A stretch of DNA of 6,305 bases from Dehalococcoidia bacterium (GTDB lineage Bacteria > Chloroflexota > Dehalococcoidia > GIF9 > AB-539-J10): assembly GCA_023128875.1 (NCBI GenBank), contig JAGMDB010000140.1, positions 1 to 6,305 of the forward strand, in the 5' to 3' direction. Positions within the stretch are counted from its first letter, which is position 1, and each line of letters begins with the position of its first letter. The notes under the pieces were generated by a model that was not told the origin of the DNA, did not search any database, and saw nothing but the letters and a program-made list of their open reading frames with translations. Position numbers and translations under genes: made by a program. Below are positions 1 through 5,110 of this stretch, in pieces.

Positions 1-285
1 GCTTTCACTTTAGAGAAGGCATATAACGTTAGAGAAGGTTTTACCAGGGATGACGAGCAAGTATCCGAGTTCTGGTTCAAGGAGCCAATACCAGACGGCC
101 CCCACAAAGGCAAGGTGGTTGATAGAGCCAGGTTTGAAAAAATGAAGGATGAGTATTATGCACTTCGCGGCTGGGATGCCGAGACAAGCTGGCCTACCAG
201 GGAGACCTACAAGCGACTTGGGCTAGGCGGCGTGGCAGATAGTTTGCAAAAGCTGGGGAAGCTCCCTTCTAAGATAAAAGGGTAA
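1..285 (+). CDS. Aldehyde ferredoxin oxidoreductase, C-terminal fragment (5' end outside window)
   Basis: Frame 1 is open from the first base to a TAA at 283-285 and gives the last 94 residues of a larger protein. The segment contains NVREGFTR, then a lysine/glycine turn (GPHKGKVVD), then KMKDEYYALRGWD, then PTRETYKRLGL followed by DSLQKLG. This order is the characteristic end of the third domain of the tungsten-containing aldehyde ferredoxin oxidoreductase (AOR) family. Known members oxidise aldehydes to carboxylic acids, or reduce acids, using a W-bis-pyranopterin and a 4Fe-4S cluster with ferredoxin as partner. The cofactor- and cluster-binding residues lie upstream of the window, so subtype and substrate cannot be judged. 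The FdhD-like gene starts 113 bp downstream on the same strand, which fits a shared Mo/W-pterin enzyme theme. The family call is fairly safe; the physiological aldehyde is unknown. Confidence 0.85.
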   Translation, partial: AFTLEKAYNVREGFTRDDEQVSEFWFKEPIPDGPHKGKVVDRARFEKMKDEYYALRGWDAETSWPTRETYKRLGLGGVADSLQKLGKLPSKIKG

Positions 286-398
286 GCTTAATCTAGGGTA
301 TTGTTAAATGCTGTGACCGTAGCCATTAAAATCCCATCCCCGCTTATCGAAACGATCCTCGAATAAATCATCCAGTGTGGATAAACGGGAGCATTAAC
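286..398 (+). other. Short intergenic gap between the AOR tail and fdhD
   Basis: No clear terminator separates the two genes: the only dyad is ATCG-aaa-CGAT near 349-359, too short and without a T-run. A TTGTTA at 301-306 lies 17 bp before CATTAA, a poor promoter match. I therefore favour read-through from the AOR gene into fdhD. Confidence 0.4.
387..391 (+). promoter_or_regulatory. Ribosome binding site that decides the fdhD start
   Basis: GGGAG lies 7 nt before the ATG at 399. The alternative in-frame GTG at 375 has no purine-rich sequence ahead of it, so the shorter protein is preferred. Confidence 0.6.
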
Positions 399-1169
399 AT
401 GAAAGAAGTTGAAGAGGCAATGGTAGTCTATACTACTCTTGAAGAAAAAACCATAAAGAAGGAACACATACCCCGCGAAATTCCTTTTACTATTGTAGTT
501 AATGGAAAAGAGTTGACTACTTTGCAATGTACTCCTTCAAGTCTGCAATATCTAGCTGTGGGGTTTTTACTTTCTGAAGGAGTAATCACACAAAAGGAGG
601 AGATAAAGCAAGCGATTTTAGATGAGAAAGACCTTCATATTCGAATATACCTAGAGACGAGTATTGATATGCAAGCTTCAAATCTTCAGAGACAAATTGC
701 CTCTGATAGTGTTCCTCCCTATCAGAAGGAGGACGAGGAAGCTATACCTCGCCTAGATTCACAGCTTCAGGTCTCCAGAGATAAAATCTTCCGGCTAATG
801 CGGCAATTTCAAACAGAGTCTTCTCTCTACAAGCAGACGCATGGAAACCATTCCTGTGCTTTGTGTAATACTGATGGGGTTATTATGGTTTTCGCTGATG
901 ATATCAGCAGGCATAATGTTGTACACAAAGTAATCGGTGAGTGTCTACTCAAAGGAATCTCAGTAGAGGACAAAATCCTTACGACAAGTAGCAGGATTTC
1001 TGTAGATATTCTGAATAAGGTAGCTAAACGAAAAATACCTATTATCATCTCCCTTGCAACAGTCACCAGCACAGCTTTAAATTTGGCTAAAAGCCTTGGG
1101 CTAACAGTTATTGGCTTTGCACAAGAGCAACACATGGTTGTTTTTACCGGCGACCAGCGAGTTATATAA
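399..1169 (+). CDS. fdhD: FdhD-family formate dehydrogenase accessory sulfurtransferase (divergent)
   Basis: This encodes 256 residues from the ATG at 399; a GTG at 375 would add 8. FdhD is known to pass sulfur from a cysteine desulfurase to the molybdenum/tungsten bis-pyranopterin cofactor of formate dehydrogenase. Family marks are: QCTPSSLQYLAVGFLLSEG near residues 43-61; HSCALCNTDG at 151-160 in the place of the usual xHxAAL segment; DDISRHNVVHKVIG from 167, where the family has EDIGRHNAVDKVIG; TTSSRIS at 195; and a C-terminal part matching the normal IPxxxS...A..LGLTVIGFA block. Oddities: the internal loop that normally carries the sulfur-transferring cysteine(s) has none between C44 and C153, and a CxxC (C153, C156) sits instead in the HxxxL segment. 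The Gly of the EDIGRHN motif is Ser. Its location after an AOR gene suggests it may serve that enzyme or another W/Mo enzyme rather than a formate dehydrogenase. Confidence 0.88.
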   Translation: MKEVEEAMVVYTTLEEKTIKKEHIPREIPFTIVVNGKELTTLQCTPSSLQYLAVGFLLSEGVITQKEEIKQAILDEKDLHIRIYLETSIDMQASNLQRQIASDSVPPYQKEDEEAIPRLDSQLQVSRDKIFRLMRQFQTESSLYKQTHGNHSCALCNTDGVIMVFADDISRHNVVHKVIGECLLKGISVEDKILTTSSRISVDILNKVAKRKIPIIISLATVTSTALNLAKSLGLTVIGFAQEQHMVVFTGDQRVI

Positions 1170-1203
1170 CAACTTTAAATTGAAGGACATAGTTATGTAT
1201 AAA

Positions 1204-1314
1204 GGGCAACCAGCGGGAACGGCACAACTGGTCATAGTCAGCCAGCTGATCAATCCTTATCACTTTGCTAACTCCCCGTCCCGTGTAGTGCCAGAATCGG
1301 GGTCCTGGTTGCCC
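1204..1314 (+). other. 111-nt segment closed by a perfect 10-bp inverted repeat; possible structured RNA or miniature element
   Basis: GGGCAACCAG (1204-1213) is the exact reverse complement of CTGGTTGCCC (1305-1314). Nested inside, GGCAC (1221-1225) can pair with GTGCC (1288-1292), and CTGG (1228-1231) with CCAG (1242-1245). CCCCG (1274-1278), inside the second helix, can pair with CGGGG (1298-1302), which lies outside it; this would be a pseudoknot. The arrangement resembles a riboswitch-type aptamer in the leader of the substrate-binding-protein gene, but I do not recognise a known class. No T-run follows, so it is not a simple terminator. The 10-bp ends would also suit a small inverted-repeat element, although I see no convincing target-site duplication. 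Confidence 0.4.
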
Positions 1315-1334
1315 AATAATAAATAAAGGAGACG

Positions 1335-1397
1335 ATGCCTATGCAGAATTGGCTCTTAGGAAAGACTGGGGAAAGAATATTAAGAAAGGAGGTATAA
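1335..1397 (+). CDS. Possible 20-codon upstream ORF / leader peptide
   Basis: ATG at 1335 (or the in-frame ATG at 1341, 20 or 18 residues) opens a short frame ending with TAA at 1395-1397. AAAGGAG at 1325-1331 is a good Shine-Dalgarno sequence, 9 nt before the second ATG. The peptide from 1341 reads MQNWLLGKTGERILRKEV. Its last codons overlap the RBS of the next gene, and its stop touches the next start (TAAATG), a layout that would allow translational coupling. It has no recognised domain. It could equally be a chance frame; the strong RBS is the main reason to list it. Confidence 0.27.
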   Translation: MPMQNWLLGKTGERILRKEV

Positions 1398-3128
1398 ATG
1401 CGTAAAAGAAAAAGTTTATTAGCGCTAATTGGAATAGTGGCATTGCTGCTTAGCTTGTCTGTTCCGATGATGCAATGTGCTCCAGCAACGGAAGAAGAGG
1501 TAACTCCTCCACCTGAGGAAGAGGAAGCAACTCCTCCAGCGGAGGAAGAGGTGACTCCCCCAGCGGAGGAAATAAAATATGGTGGCAGATTGAACGTTGG
1601 CTTCATGTCGCCTCAGAATAGCACGGTAATCGACGGCAAGTTGATGTGGACCAACTGGGGGTGTCTCTACTTTCTGCTAATATATGACAATCTGGCACAT
1701 TTTAACATGCTACCTGGTGATACCTATGCGTTCTGGCCCAAGCTGGTACAGAGCTACGAAGTGTCGGAAGACGGGACGACGTGGACGCTGCATCTGGTGG
1801 AGAATGCGACCTGGCATGATGGTGTACCGTTTACAGCAGAGGATGTGGCATTTACATTTGAGTATTTATTCCAGACACCTGGATGGGGTGGGCACCTGAC
1901 TTCTTTTGAGGAAATCGAGGTCATTGATGATTACACAATCAGAGTCGTGCATGATATCGAGCTTCCAACTACCAATACTCCTGGTTGGTGGATGTGGAAT
2001 CCTGTAATTCCCAAGCACATTATCGAGCCCTATAAAGATGACATACTGTCTTTTCAGAATGAGGAGTCAATCGGTACGGGGGCATTCAAGCTAAAGGAAT
2101 TCAAAAGTGGCCAGTACATGTGGTTGGTGGCTAACGAAGACTATTGGGACGGGAGGCCATACGTGGATGAGGTGGTTTTCAGGTACTATGGAAGTGTGGA
2201 CACTGCGATTATGGCGATGCAGAAAGGTGAAGTGGATGTGTTCGGAGAGAATATGATCACGCCATTTGCTGTTGAAGCGGTGAAAGGGGACCCGGACATT
2301 AATGTTTCGGTGCTGCAGGGGCTGAGAGAGGTTTATCTGGCATTTAATCTTCACCCCGACGGGCCATTACAGGACAAGGATGTAAGGCATGCCATTGCCT
2401 ATGGCATAGACCGTGACAGGCTTATAGACATGGCGTTTGGGGGATATGGAGAGAGATGTGATTCCTGGGCATATCCCGAGAGCCCAATGCATAAGCCTGA
2501 TTTACCCCAATACGACTATAATCCTGATAAGGCTAACGAAATCCTGGATGGCGCTGGATATCTGGACACGGATGGAGATGGGATAAGAAATGACCCGGCC
2601 ACGGGGAAGAACCTTGTGTTTGAGCTCTCGACCTCATCGACAATGAGCCCCTATGTTAAGGCGTGTACTCTGGTTCATGAGATGCTTCCGGCGATAGGCA
2701 TAGATACTGAGGTTACAATAATGGAGCCGGACGCCTTTATGGATTATCTCTATAACCCGGAGGCTGATCAAACAGAGCTGATGATTTATCATGAAGCTCC
2801 ATCCCCCGATCCATGGTCAGATTGGGTGTGGCAGGAATGTGTTGGTTGGGGCTCTGGAGGAGATTGGTGGAACCCATCTTACTATGATAACCCTCGCTTT
2901 AATCAACTGTGGGTTGATAACTCCTCCGCGAAAAGCATGGAAGAGAAGAAGGCGATTCTATACGAGATGCAGGACCTCCTGGCCGAGGATTTGCCAATTA
3001 TCTTCCTGGCCAGGCCGAAGTATATTTCTCCCTACAGGATTGATAAGTTTGAGGGCTGGGTACATGAAATGGGTGGTACTGTGTCATGGTTAAATGACTG
3101 GAGCATCCTGAAAGTGCACCTGAAATAA
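1398..3128 (+). CDS. ABC transporter substrate-binding lipoprotein, family 5 (peptide/nickel/opine class)
   Basis: A 576-residue extracytoplasmic solute-binding protein of the SBP_bac_5 (DppA/OppA) family, which captures peptides, nickel chelates, opines or sugars for an ABC importer. AAAGGAGG (1385-1392) lies 5 nt before the ATG. Residues 1-26 are a lipoprotein signal: MRKRK, a hydrophobic stretch, then MMQC with C27 as the lipidation site. Gln at -1 of the lipobox is unusual. Residues 28-60 form an acidic Pro-rich linker of EEEVTPP-type repeats. The mature domain starts around 61 (YGGRLNVG). It shows the family's LVQSYEVSEDGTTWT followed by ATWHDGVPFTAEDVAFTFEY, later GTGAFKLKEF, ANEDYWDGRPYVDEVVF and DVRHAIAYGIDRDRL. 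A D-x-DGDG-x-x-ND loop at 390-399 looks like a calcium-binding insertion. The C-terminus has the usual LPIIFLARPKYISPYR region. Total length is normal for the family. No permease or ATPase gene is adjacent in the window, so the substrate is undetermined. Confidence 0.93.
   Translation: MRKRKSLLALIGIVALLLSLSVPMMQCAPATEEEVTPPPEEEEATPPAEEEVTPPAEEIKYGGRLNVGFMSPQNSTVIDGKLMWTNWGCLYFLLIYDNLAHFNMLPGDTYAFWPKLVQSYEVSEDGTTWTLHLVENATWHDGVPFTAEDVAFTFEYLFQTPGWGGHLTSFEEIEVIDDYTIRVVHDIELPTTNTPGWWMWNPVIPKHIIEPYKDDILSFQNEESIGTGAFKLKEFKSGQYMWLVANEDYWDGRPYVDEVVFRYYGSVDTAIMAMQKGEVDVFGENMITPFAVEAVKGDPDINVSVLQGLREVYLAFNLHPDGPLQDKDVRHAIAYGIDRDRLIDMAFGGYGERCDSWAYPESPMHKPDLPQYDYNPDKANEILDGAGYLDTDGDGIRNDPATGKNLVFELSTSSTMSPYVKACTLVHEMLPAIGIDTEVTIMEPDAFMDYLYNPEADQTELMIYHEAPSPDPWSDWVWQECVGWGSGGDWWNPSYYDNPRFNQLWVDNSSAKSMEEKKAILYEMQDLLAEDLPIIFLARPKYISPYRIDKFEGWVHEMGGTVSWLNDWSILKVHLK
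1488..1571 (+). repeat. In-frame tandem repeat encoding the Glu/Pro/Thr linker
   Basis: About three units of 24-27 bp, each based on GAGGAAGAGG + TAACTCCTCC, encode EEEVTPPP, EEEEATPPA and EEEVTPPA. The linker probably holds the binding domain away from the membrane anchor at C27. The unit differs by one codon between copies, as expected from replication slippage. Confidence 0.75.
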
Positions 3129-3317
3129 GTATCGGTGGAGTAGAATACACTGGAACAACTCTGAGTTCTTAAGTGGTGATGGTGACAGAAATTCCTTGAA
3201 AGGCTTCTACTTGAGGGAGCGGGAGAAATCATCGTCACCACTTTTGTTGGTGTAGGCGGGAAGGCAGCTTCAGCGACTGTTTGGTCTTTATAGGGTTACC
3301 TGGCGAGCAATAGTTAG
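3129..3317 (+). other. Intergenic sequence without a recognisable gene
   Basis: No start-to-stop gene is convincing here. One frame is open from 3186 to a TAG at 3291-3293 (reads ...FLERLLLEGAGEII, later VGVGGKAAS) but has no start codon. It is in the same frame as the MttB tail that follows, separated by TAGs at 3291 and 3315. It may be more of the same decayed methyltransferase (the family has an EG...VGPGG stretch before its C-terminal helix), but the match is too weak to call. Confidence 0.3.
3171..3243 (+). terminator. Long imperfect hairpin downstream of the substrate-binding-protein gene
   Basis: AAGTGGTGATGGTGA (3171-3185) can pair over 15 positions with TCATCGTCACCACTT (3229-3243); the first 9 pairs are perfect and two later ones are G-U. 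The loop is 43 nt. The descending arm runs into TTTT (3242-3245), then GTTGG, so the poly-U tail is weak. It begins 42 bp after the stop at 3128. It could be a terminator or 3' stabilising structure for the gene, but the large loop makes an intrinsic terminator uncertain. Confidence 0.35.
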
Positions 3318-3494
3318 CTGATAGCATTTGAAGCATGGGAGCAGAAGGGGTGTAGACGGCTTGATGAGATAGCTCACGAAAAAGTTAAGGAAATACTGGT
3401 TACACACAGGCCAGAGCCCATACGTGAGGATGCTCAAAAAGAGATATCCAGGATTCTAAGGAGAGCCGAGATAGAACTATTGACGAAGAGCTAA
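3318..3494 (+). pseudogene. 3' remnant of an MttB-family (trimethylamine) methyltransferase gene, copy 1
   Basis: The frame ending at TAA 3492-3494 reads FEAWEQKGCRRLDEIAHEKV, then KEILVTHRPEPI, EDAQKEISRILRRAEIELL. This is the typical C-terminal tail of bacterial MttB/trimethylamine-methyltransferase-family proteins (FEAWE.KG...L.E.A.EKV..IL..H.PEPL...) and corresponds to about 58 residues of a protein near 480 residues long. These enzymes transfer a methyl group from a methylated amine to a corrinoid protein. There is no in-frame ATG or GTG, a TAG at 3315-3317 closes the frame upstream, and the preceding LADS lies one frame off, so a frameshift is likely. The catalytic barrel is absent from the window. 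The gene is dead here unless the tail is part of an unrecognised small protein. The next gene begins 36 bp after its stop. Confidence 0.65.
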
Positions 3495-3530
3495 CGTGGC
3501 GGTTCAATTTCATCAAAAAGGGAGGATAAT

Positions 3531-4751
3531 ATGAAGAAAGTATTGATAATCGGAGCTGGAGGGCAAGGAGGCCCCTGCGCCTCAATCCTGGCCAGAGATA
3601 AGGACACGTCGGGAATAATATTGGTTGACATAGATATAGATCTAGCTAATAGAGTTAAGGACAAGATAAAGAGTGATAAGCTAGTCGTCGCGAAGGTCAA
3701 TGCTGCAGAAGTCGAAGAACTCGAAAGAGTAGCTAAGGGAATGGACGTCATCATCAATCTGACTTTGTGCCAATTCAACGCCAACATAATGAAAGCTGCT
3801 GTAGGCAGTGGAGCACATTACGTGGATTCAGCTTTCGGTAACCCACTCTGGAGTCAATTCTTAGAGAATCAACCACTTGAACTTGACGACGAATTCAAAA
3901 AAGCCGGCCTGACAGCCCTGGTTTGTAGCGGAGGCTCCGCGGGAATCACTAATGTATTGACCAGATATGTATGTGACAAATTGGATCGCGTAGAAGCAAT
4001 ACATATCAGGGTCGGCCACAAGGTTATTAAAGAAACGGAAGATGTAGTTAAGACCTGGCAACCAACATGGTGTCCTGAAATAGCGCTCGGGGACTATGCT
4101 CACGAGTCAACGGCATTCGAAGACGGTAAATACAGGAAATGCCCTCCGTTCAGTGGTTGTGAGGAATACAATTTCCCCGACCCTGTTGGCCCGCTTCTAG
4201 TTTACCATCACTCGCATGAAGAACCACTAACCATGCCGCGTTTCATAGGCAAAGGTTTGAAGTATGTAGATTTTAAATACCCCATAGACCCAATAGCAGG
4301 CTCTCTGGTTAAAATGGGATTTGCCAGCCATGAGCCCATAGATGTAAAAGGCGCCAAAGTCGCACCCATAGATGTGCTAATGAAGCTAATACAACCCCCG
4401 GTTGACACATTCCTTACCGAGAATGAAAAGGAGGCAGGAATTGTCCCTGACTCTGTTCATCCATACCTGCTGGAAATAAGCGGCGAGAGCAAAGGAAAGA
4501 ACGTAACGTATAAGCTCTGGTGGTCATCCTACCTCTTCGACACGGCTGAAGAGAAATTACACCTGTACAGGAAATTCGGTACATCAAAGGTCGGGGTAGC
4601 TTTGCCAGCCATCGTAGGGGCGAAGATGTGCATGGAAGGCAGTGCCGAGAAAGGAGTAATCTCGTCAGAGTGCCTTGACCCGACGAAATTCATGGGTATA
4701 ATGGCCGCCATGGACTCTCCATTGAAGTTTCACGAGCTATGTTCAGATTAG
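3531..4751 (+). CDS. Saccharopine dehydrogenase-like NAD(P)-binding oxidoreductase, copy 1
   Basis: A 406-residue protein starting at the ATG 5 nt after GGGAGG (3520-3525). The N-terminus MKKVLIIGAGGQGG is a Rossmann dinucleotide-binding loop (G8, G10, G11, G13). D33 and D35 at the end of the second strand (ILVDID) favour NAD(H) over NADP(H). VINL and GAHYVDSAFGNPLW follow, as in saccharopine dehydrogenase/reductase (LYS9-like) proteins. CSGGSAGITNVLTRYVCDKLD is split into the catalytic-domain entry, after which come strands of the inserted alpha/beta domain, and the C-terminal part returns with GVALPAIVGAKMCMEG. Length is normal for the family. Known relatives make or split a C-N bond between an amino acid and a keto acid or aldehyde, as in saccharopine or carboxynorspermidine metabolism; the substrate here is unknown. 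It follows an MttB tail directly and has a divergent paralogue at 5111. Lysine synthesis is unlikely to need two such divergent copies, so opine-like or methylamine chemistry is a possible inference. Confidence 0.85.
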   Translation: MKKVLIIGAGGQGGPCASILARDKDTSGIILVDIDIDLANRVKDKIKSDKLVVAKVNAAEVEELERVAKGMDVIINLTLCQFNANIMKAAVGSGAHYVDSAFGNPLWSQFLENQPLELDDEFKKAGLTALVCSGGSAGITNVLTRYVCDKLDRVEAIHIRVGHKVIKETEDVVKTWQPTWCPEIALGDYAHESTAFEDGKYRKCPPFSGCEEYNFPDPVGPLLVYHHSHEEPLTMPRFIGKGLKYVDFKYPIDPIAGSLVKMGFASHEPIDVKGAKVAPIDVLMKLIQPPVDTFLTENEKEAGIVPDSVHPYLLEISGESKGKNVTYKLWWSSYLFDTAEEKLHLYRKFGTSKVGVALPAIVGAKMCMEGSAEKGVISSECLDPTKFMGIMAAMDSPLKFHELCSD

Positions 4752-4790
4752 GTGTCTACTTGCTGAATCACTGGAGGATTGAGTTTATTC
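4752..4790 (+). other. Gap between dehydrogenase copy 1 and the second MttB tail
   Basis: This 39-nt gap holds no gene and no terminator. The frame of the following tail is open from 4767 but does not resemble the methyltransferase family until about 4791. Confidence 0.4.
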
Positions 4791-4895
4791 CTGAAAAAGG
4801 AAATATTGGCAACACATAGACCTGCGCCTATTCCTGGAGACGTAGAAGAGGAAATATCCAGGATTTGGAAGAGAGCTGAGGCGGAATTAAGATGA
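4791..4895 (+). pseudogene. 3' remnant of an MttB-family methyltransferase gene, copy 2
   Basis: The frame ending at TGA 4893-4895 reads KKEILATHRPAPIPGDVEEE then ISRIWKRAEAELR. It aligns without gaps to the tail ending at 3494: by my count 21 of 31 residues are identical from KEIL to AExEL, and the 12 bases ATATCCAGGATT are shared (3444-3455 and 4854-4865). Only about 34 residues remain recognisable, with no start codon and a TGA at 4764-4766 upstream in the same frame. The methyltransferase family assignment rests on the family's ILA.H.P.P....V..EI.RI...AE signature and on the longer first copy. Loss of the gene body left only the 3' end in front of a second dehydrogenase gene. A tiny functional peptide cannot be excluded but has no RBS. 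Confidence 0.6.
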
Positions 4896-4906
4896 GATTT
4901 CAACGA

Positions 4907-4950
4907 AAAGGAGGAGCAATCGGAAAAGGTATTATAATAAGGTGTTATAA
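4907..4950 (+). pseudogene. Decayed RBS and start of a lost Rossmann oxidoreductase gene
   Basis: AAAGGAGGAG (4907-4916) is followed, at the spacing of a start codon, by CGGAAAAGGTATTATAATAAGG. This aligns with the start of the intact gene at 3531, where GGGAGGATAATATG is followed by AAGAAAGTATTGATAATCGG. The ATG position holds CGG, and the best frame reads GKGIIIRCYN then TAG, against KKVLIIGAG in the intact gene. It sits 11 nt after the second MttB tail, just where the dehydrogenase start sits relative to the first tail. The likeness is by eye over about 45 nt and could be chance. Confidence 0.3.
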
Positions 4951-4951
4951 T
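4931..4951 (+). promoter_or_regulatory. AT-rich dyad carrying two TATAAT hexamers; possible promoter or operator
   Basis: ATTATAA (4931-4937) and TTATAAT (4945-4951) form a 7-bp inverted repeat around a 7-nt spacer. Each half includes or overlaps a perfect TATAAT (4933-4938 and 4946-4951). No good TTGACA-like -35 lies 16-18 bp upstream of either. It could drive the gene at 5111, giving a leader of about 150 nt that includes the 4993-5068 structure. Confidence 0.3.
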
Positions 4952-4992
4952 TAGGAAGGACTGGAGTATAGGGGGTCTATGTGTCTCAATTT

Positions 4993-5068
4993 TCGCCTTC
5001 GCAGTAAGTTCTTTGGAGGTATGCAGTGACCCAAACCTGTGAATGCCCCTTTTGATAACCGAAGGCGA
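4993..5068 (+). other. 76-nt segment closed by a perfect 9-bp inverted repeat; possible structured leader
   Basis: TCGCCTTCG (4993-5001) is the exact reverse complement of CGAAGGCGA (5060-5068). Inside, GGTAT (5018-5022) can pair with ATGCC (5043-5047, one G-U), extended by CAG (5024-5026) with CTG (5037-5039) around a 10-nt loop. It ends 42 nt before the ATG at 5111. Size and placement suit a 5'-UTR regulatory RNA, but no known class is recognised, and it is not tRNA-like in detail. Confidence 0.35.
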
Positions 5069-5110
5069 TAGTGGTTGAACCCGAAAATATAAAATAAGGA
5101 GGTAGCAAAA

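Noticed and set aside
301..329. TTGTTA and CATTAA as a promoter for fdhD
   Set aside because: Only about half of the -10 bases match consensus, and no terminator isolates fdhD from the AOR gene; too weak to list.
827..1135. 102-codon minus-strand frame inside fdhD
   Set aside because: Fully antisense to a well-supported FdhD coding region, with no RBS and no family likeness.
1198..1203. TATAAA as a -10 box for the lipoprotein gene
   Set aside because: No -35 at suitable spacing, and initiation just after it would remove most of the left arm of the 1204-1314 repeat.
1195..1326. 43-codon frame starting MYKGQPAGTAQL with AAGGA 7 nt upstream
   Set aside because: It spans almost exactly the inverted-repeat segment 1204-1314, resembles no protein family I know, and has a composition expected of structured non-coding sequence. 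Kept out of the gene list, though the RBS-like spacing is noted.
1268..1606. 112-codon minus-strand frame rich in Ser/Gly/Val repeats
   Set aside because: It is the antisense reading of the Glu/Pro linker repeat of the lipoprotein gene and the leader; the repeats explain its apparent regularity.
4788..4802. TTCCT-GAAAA-AGGAA hairpin as a terminator after dehydrogenase copy 1
   Set aside because: The stem is only 5 bp, it has no T-run after it, and it lies in the start of the MttB tail remnant.
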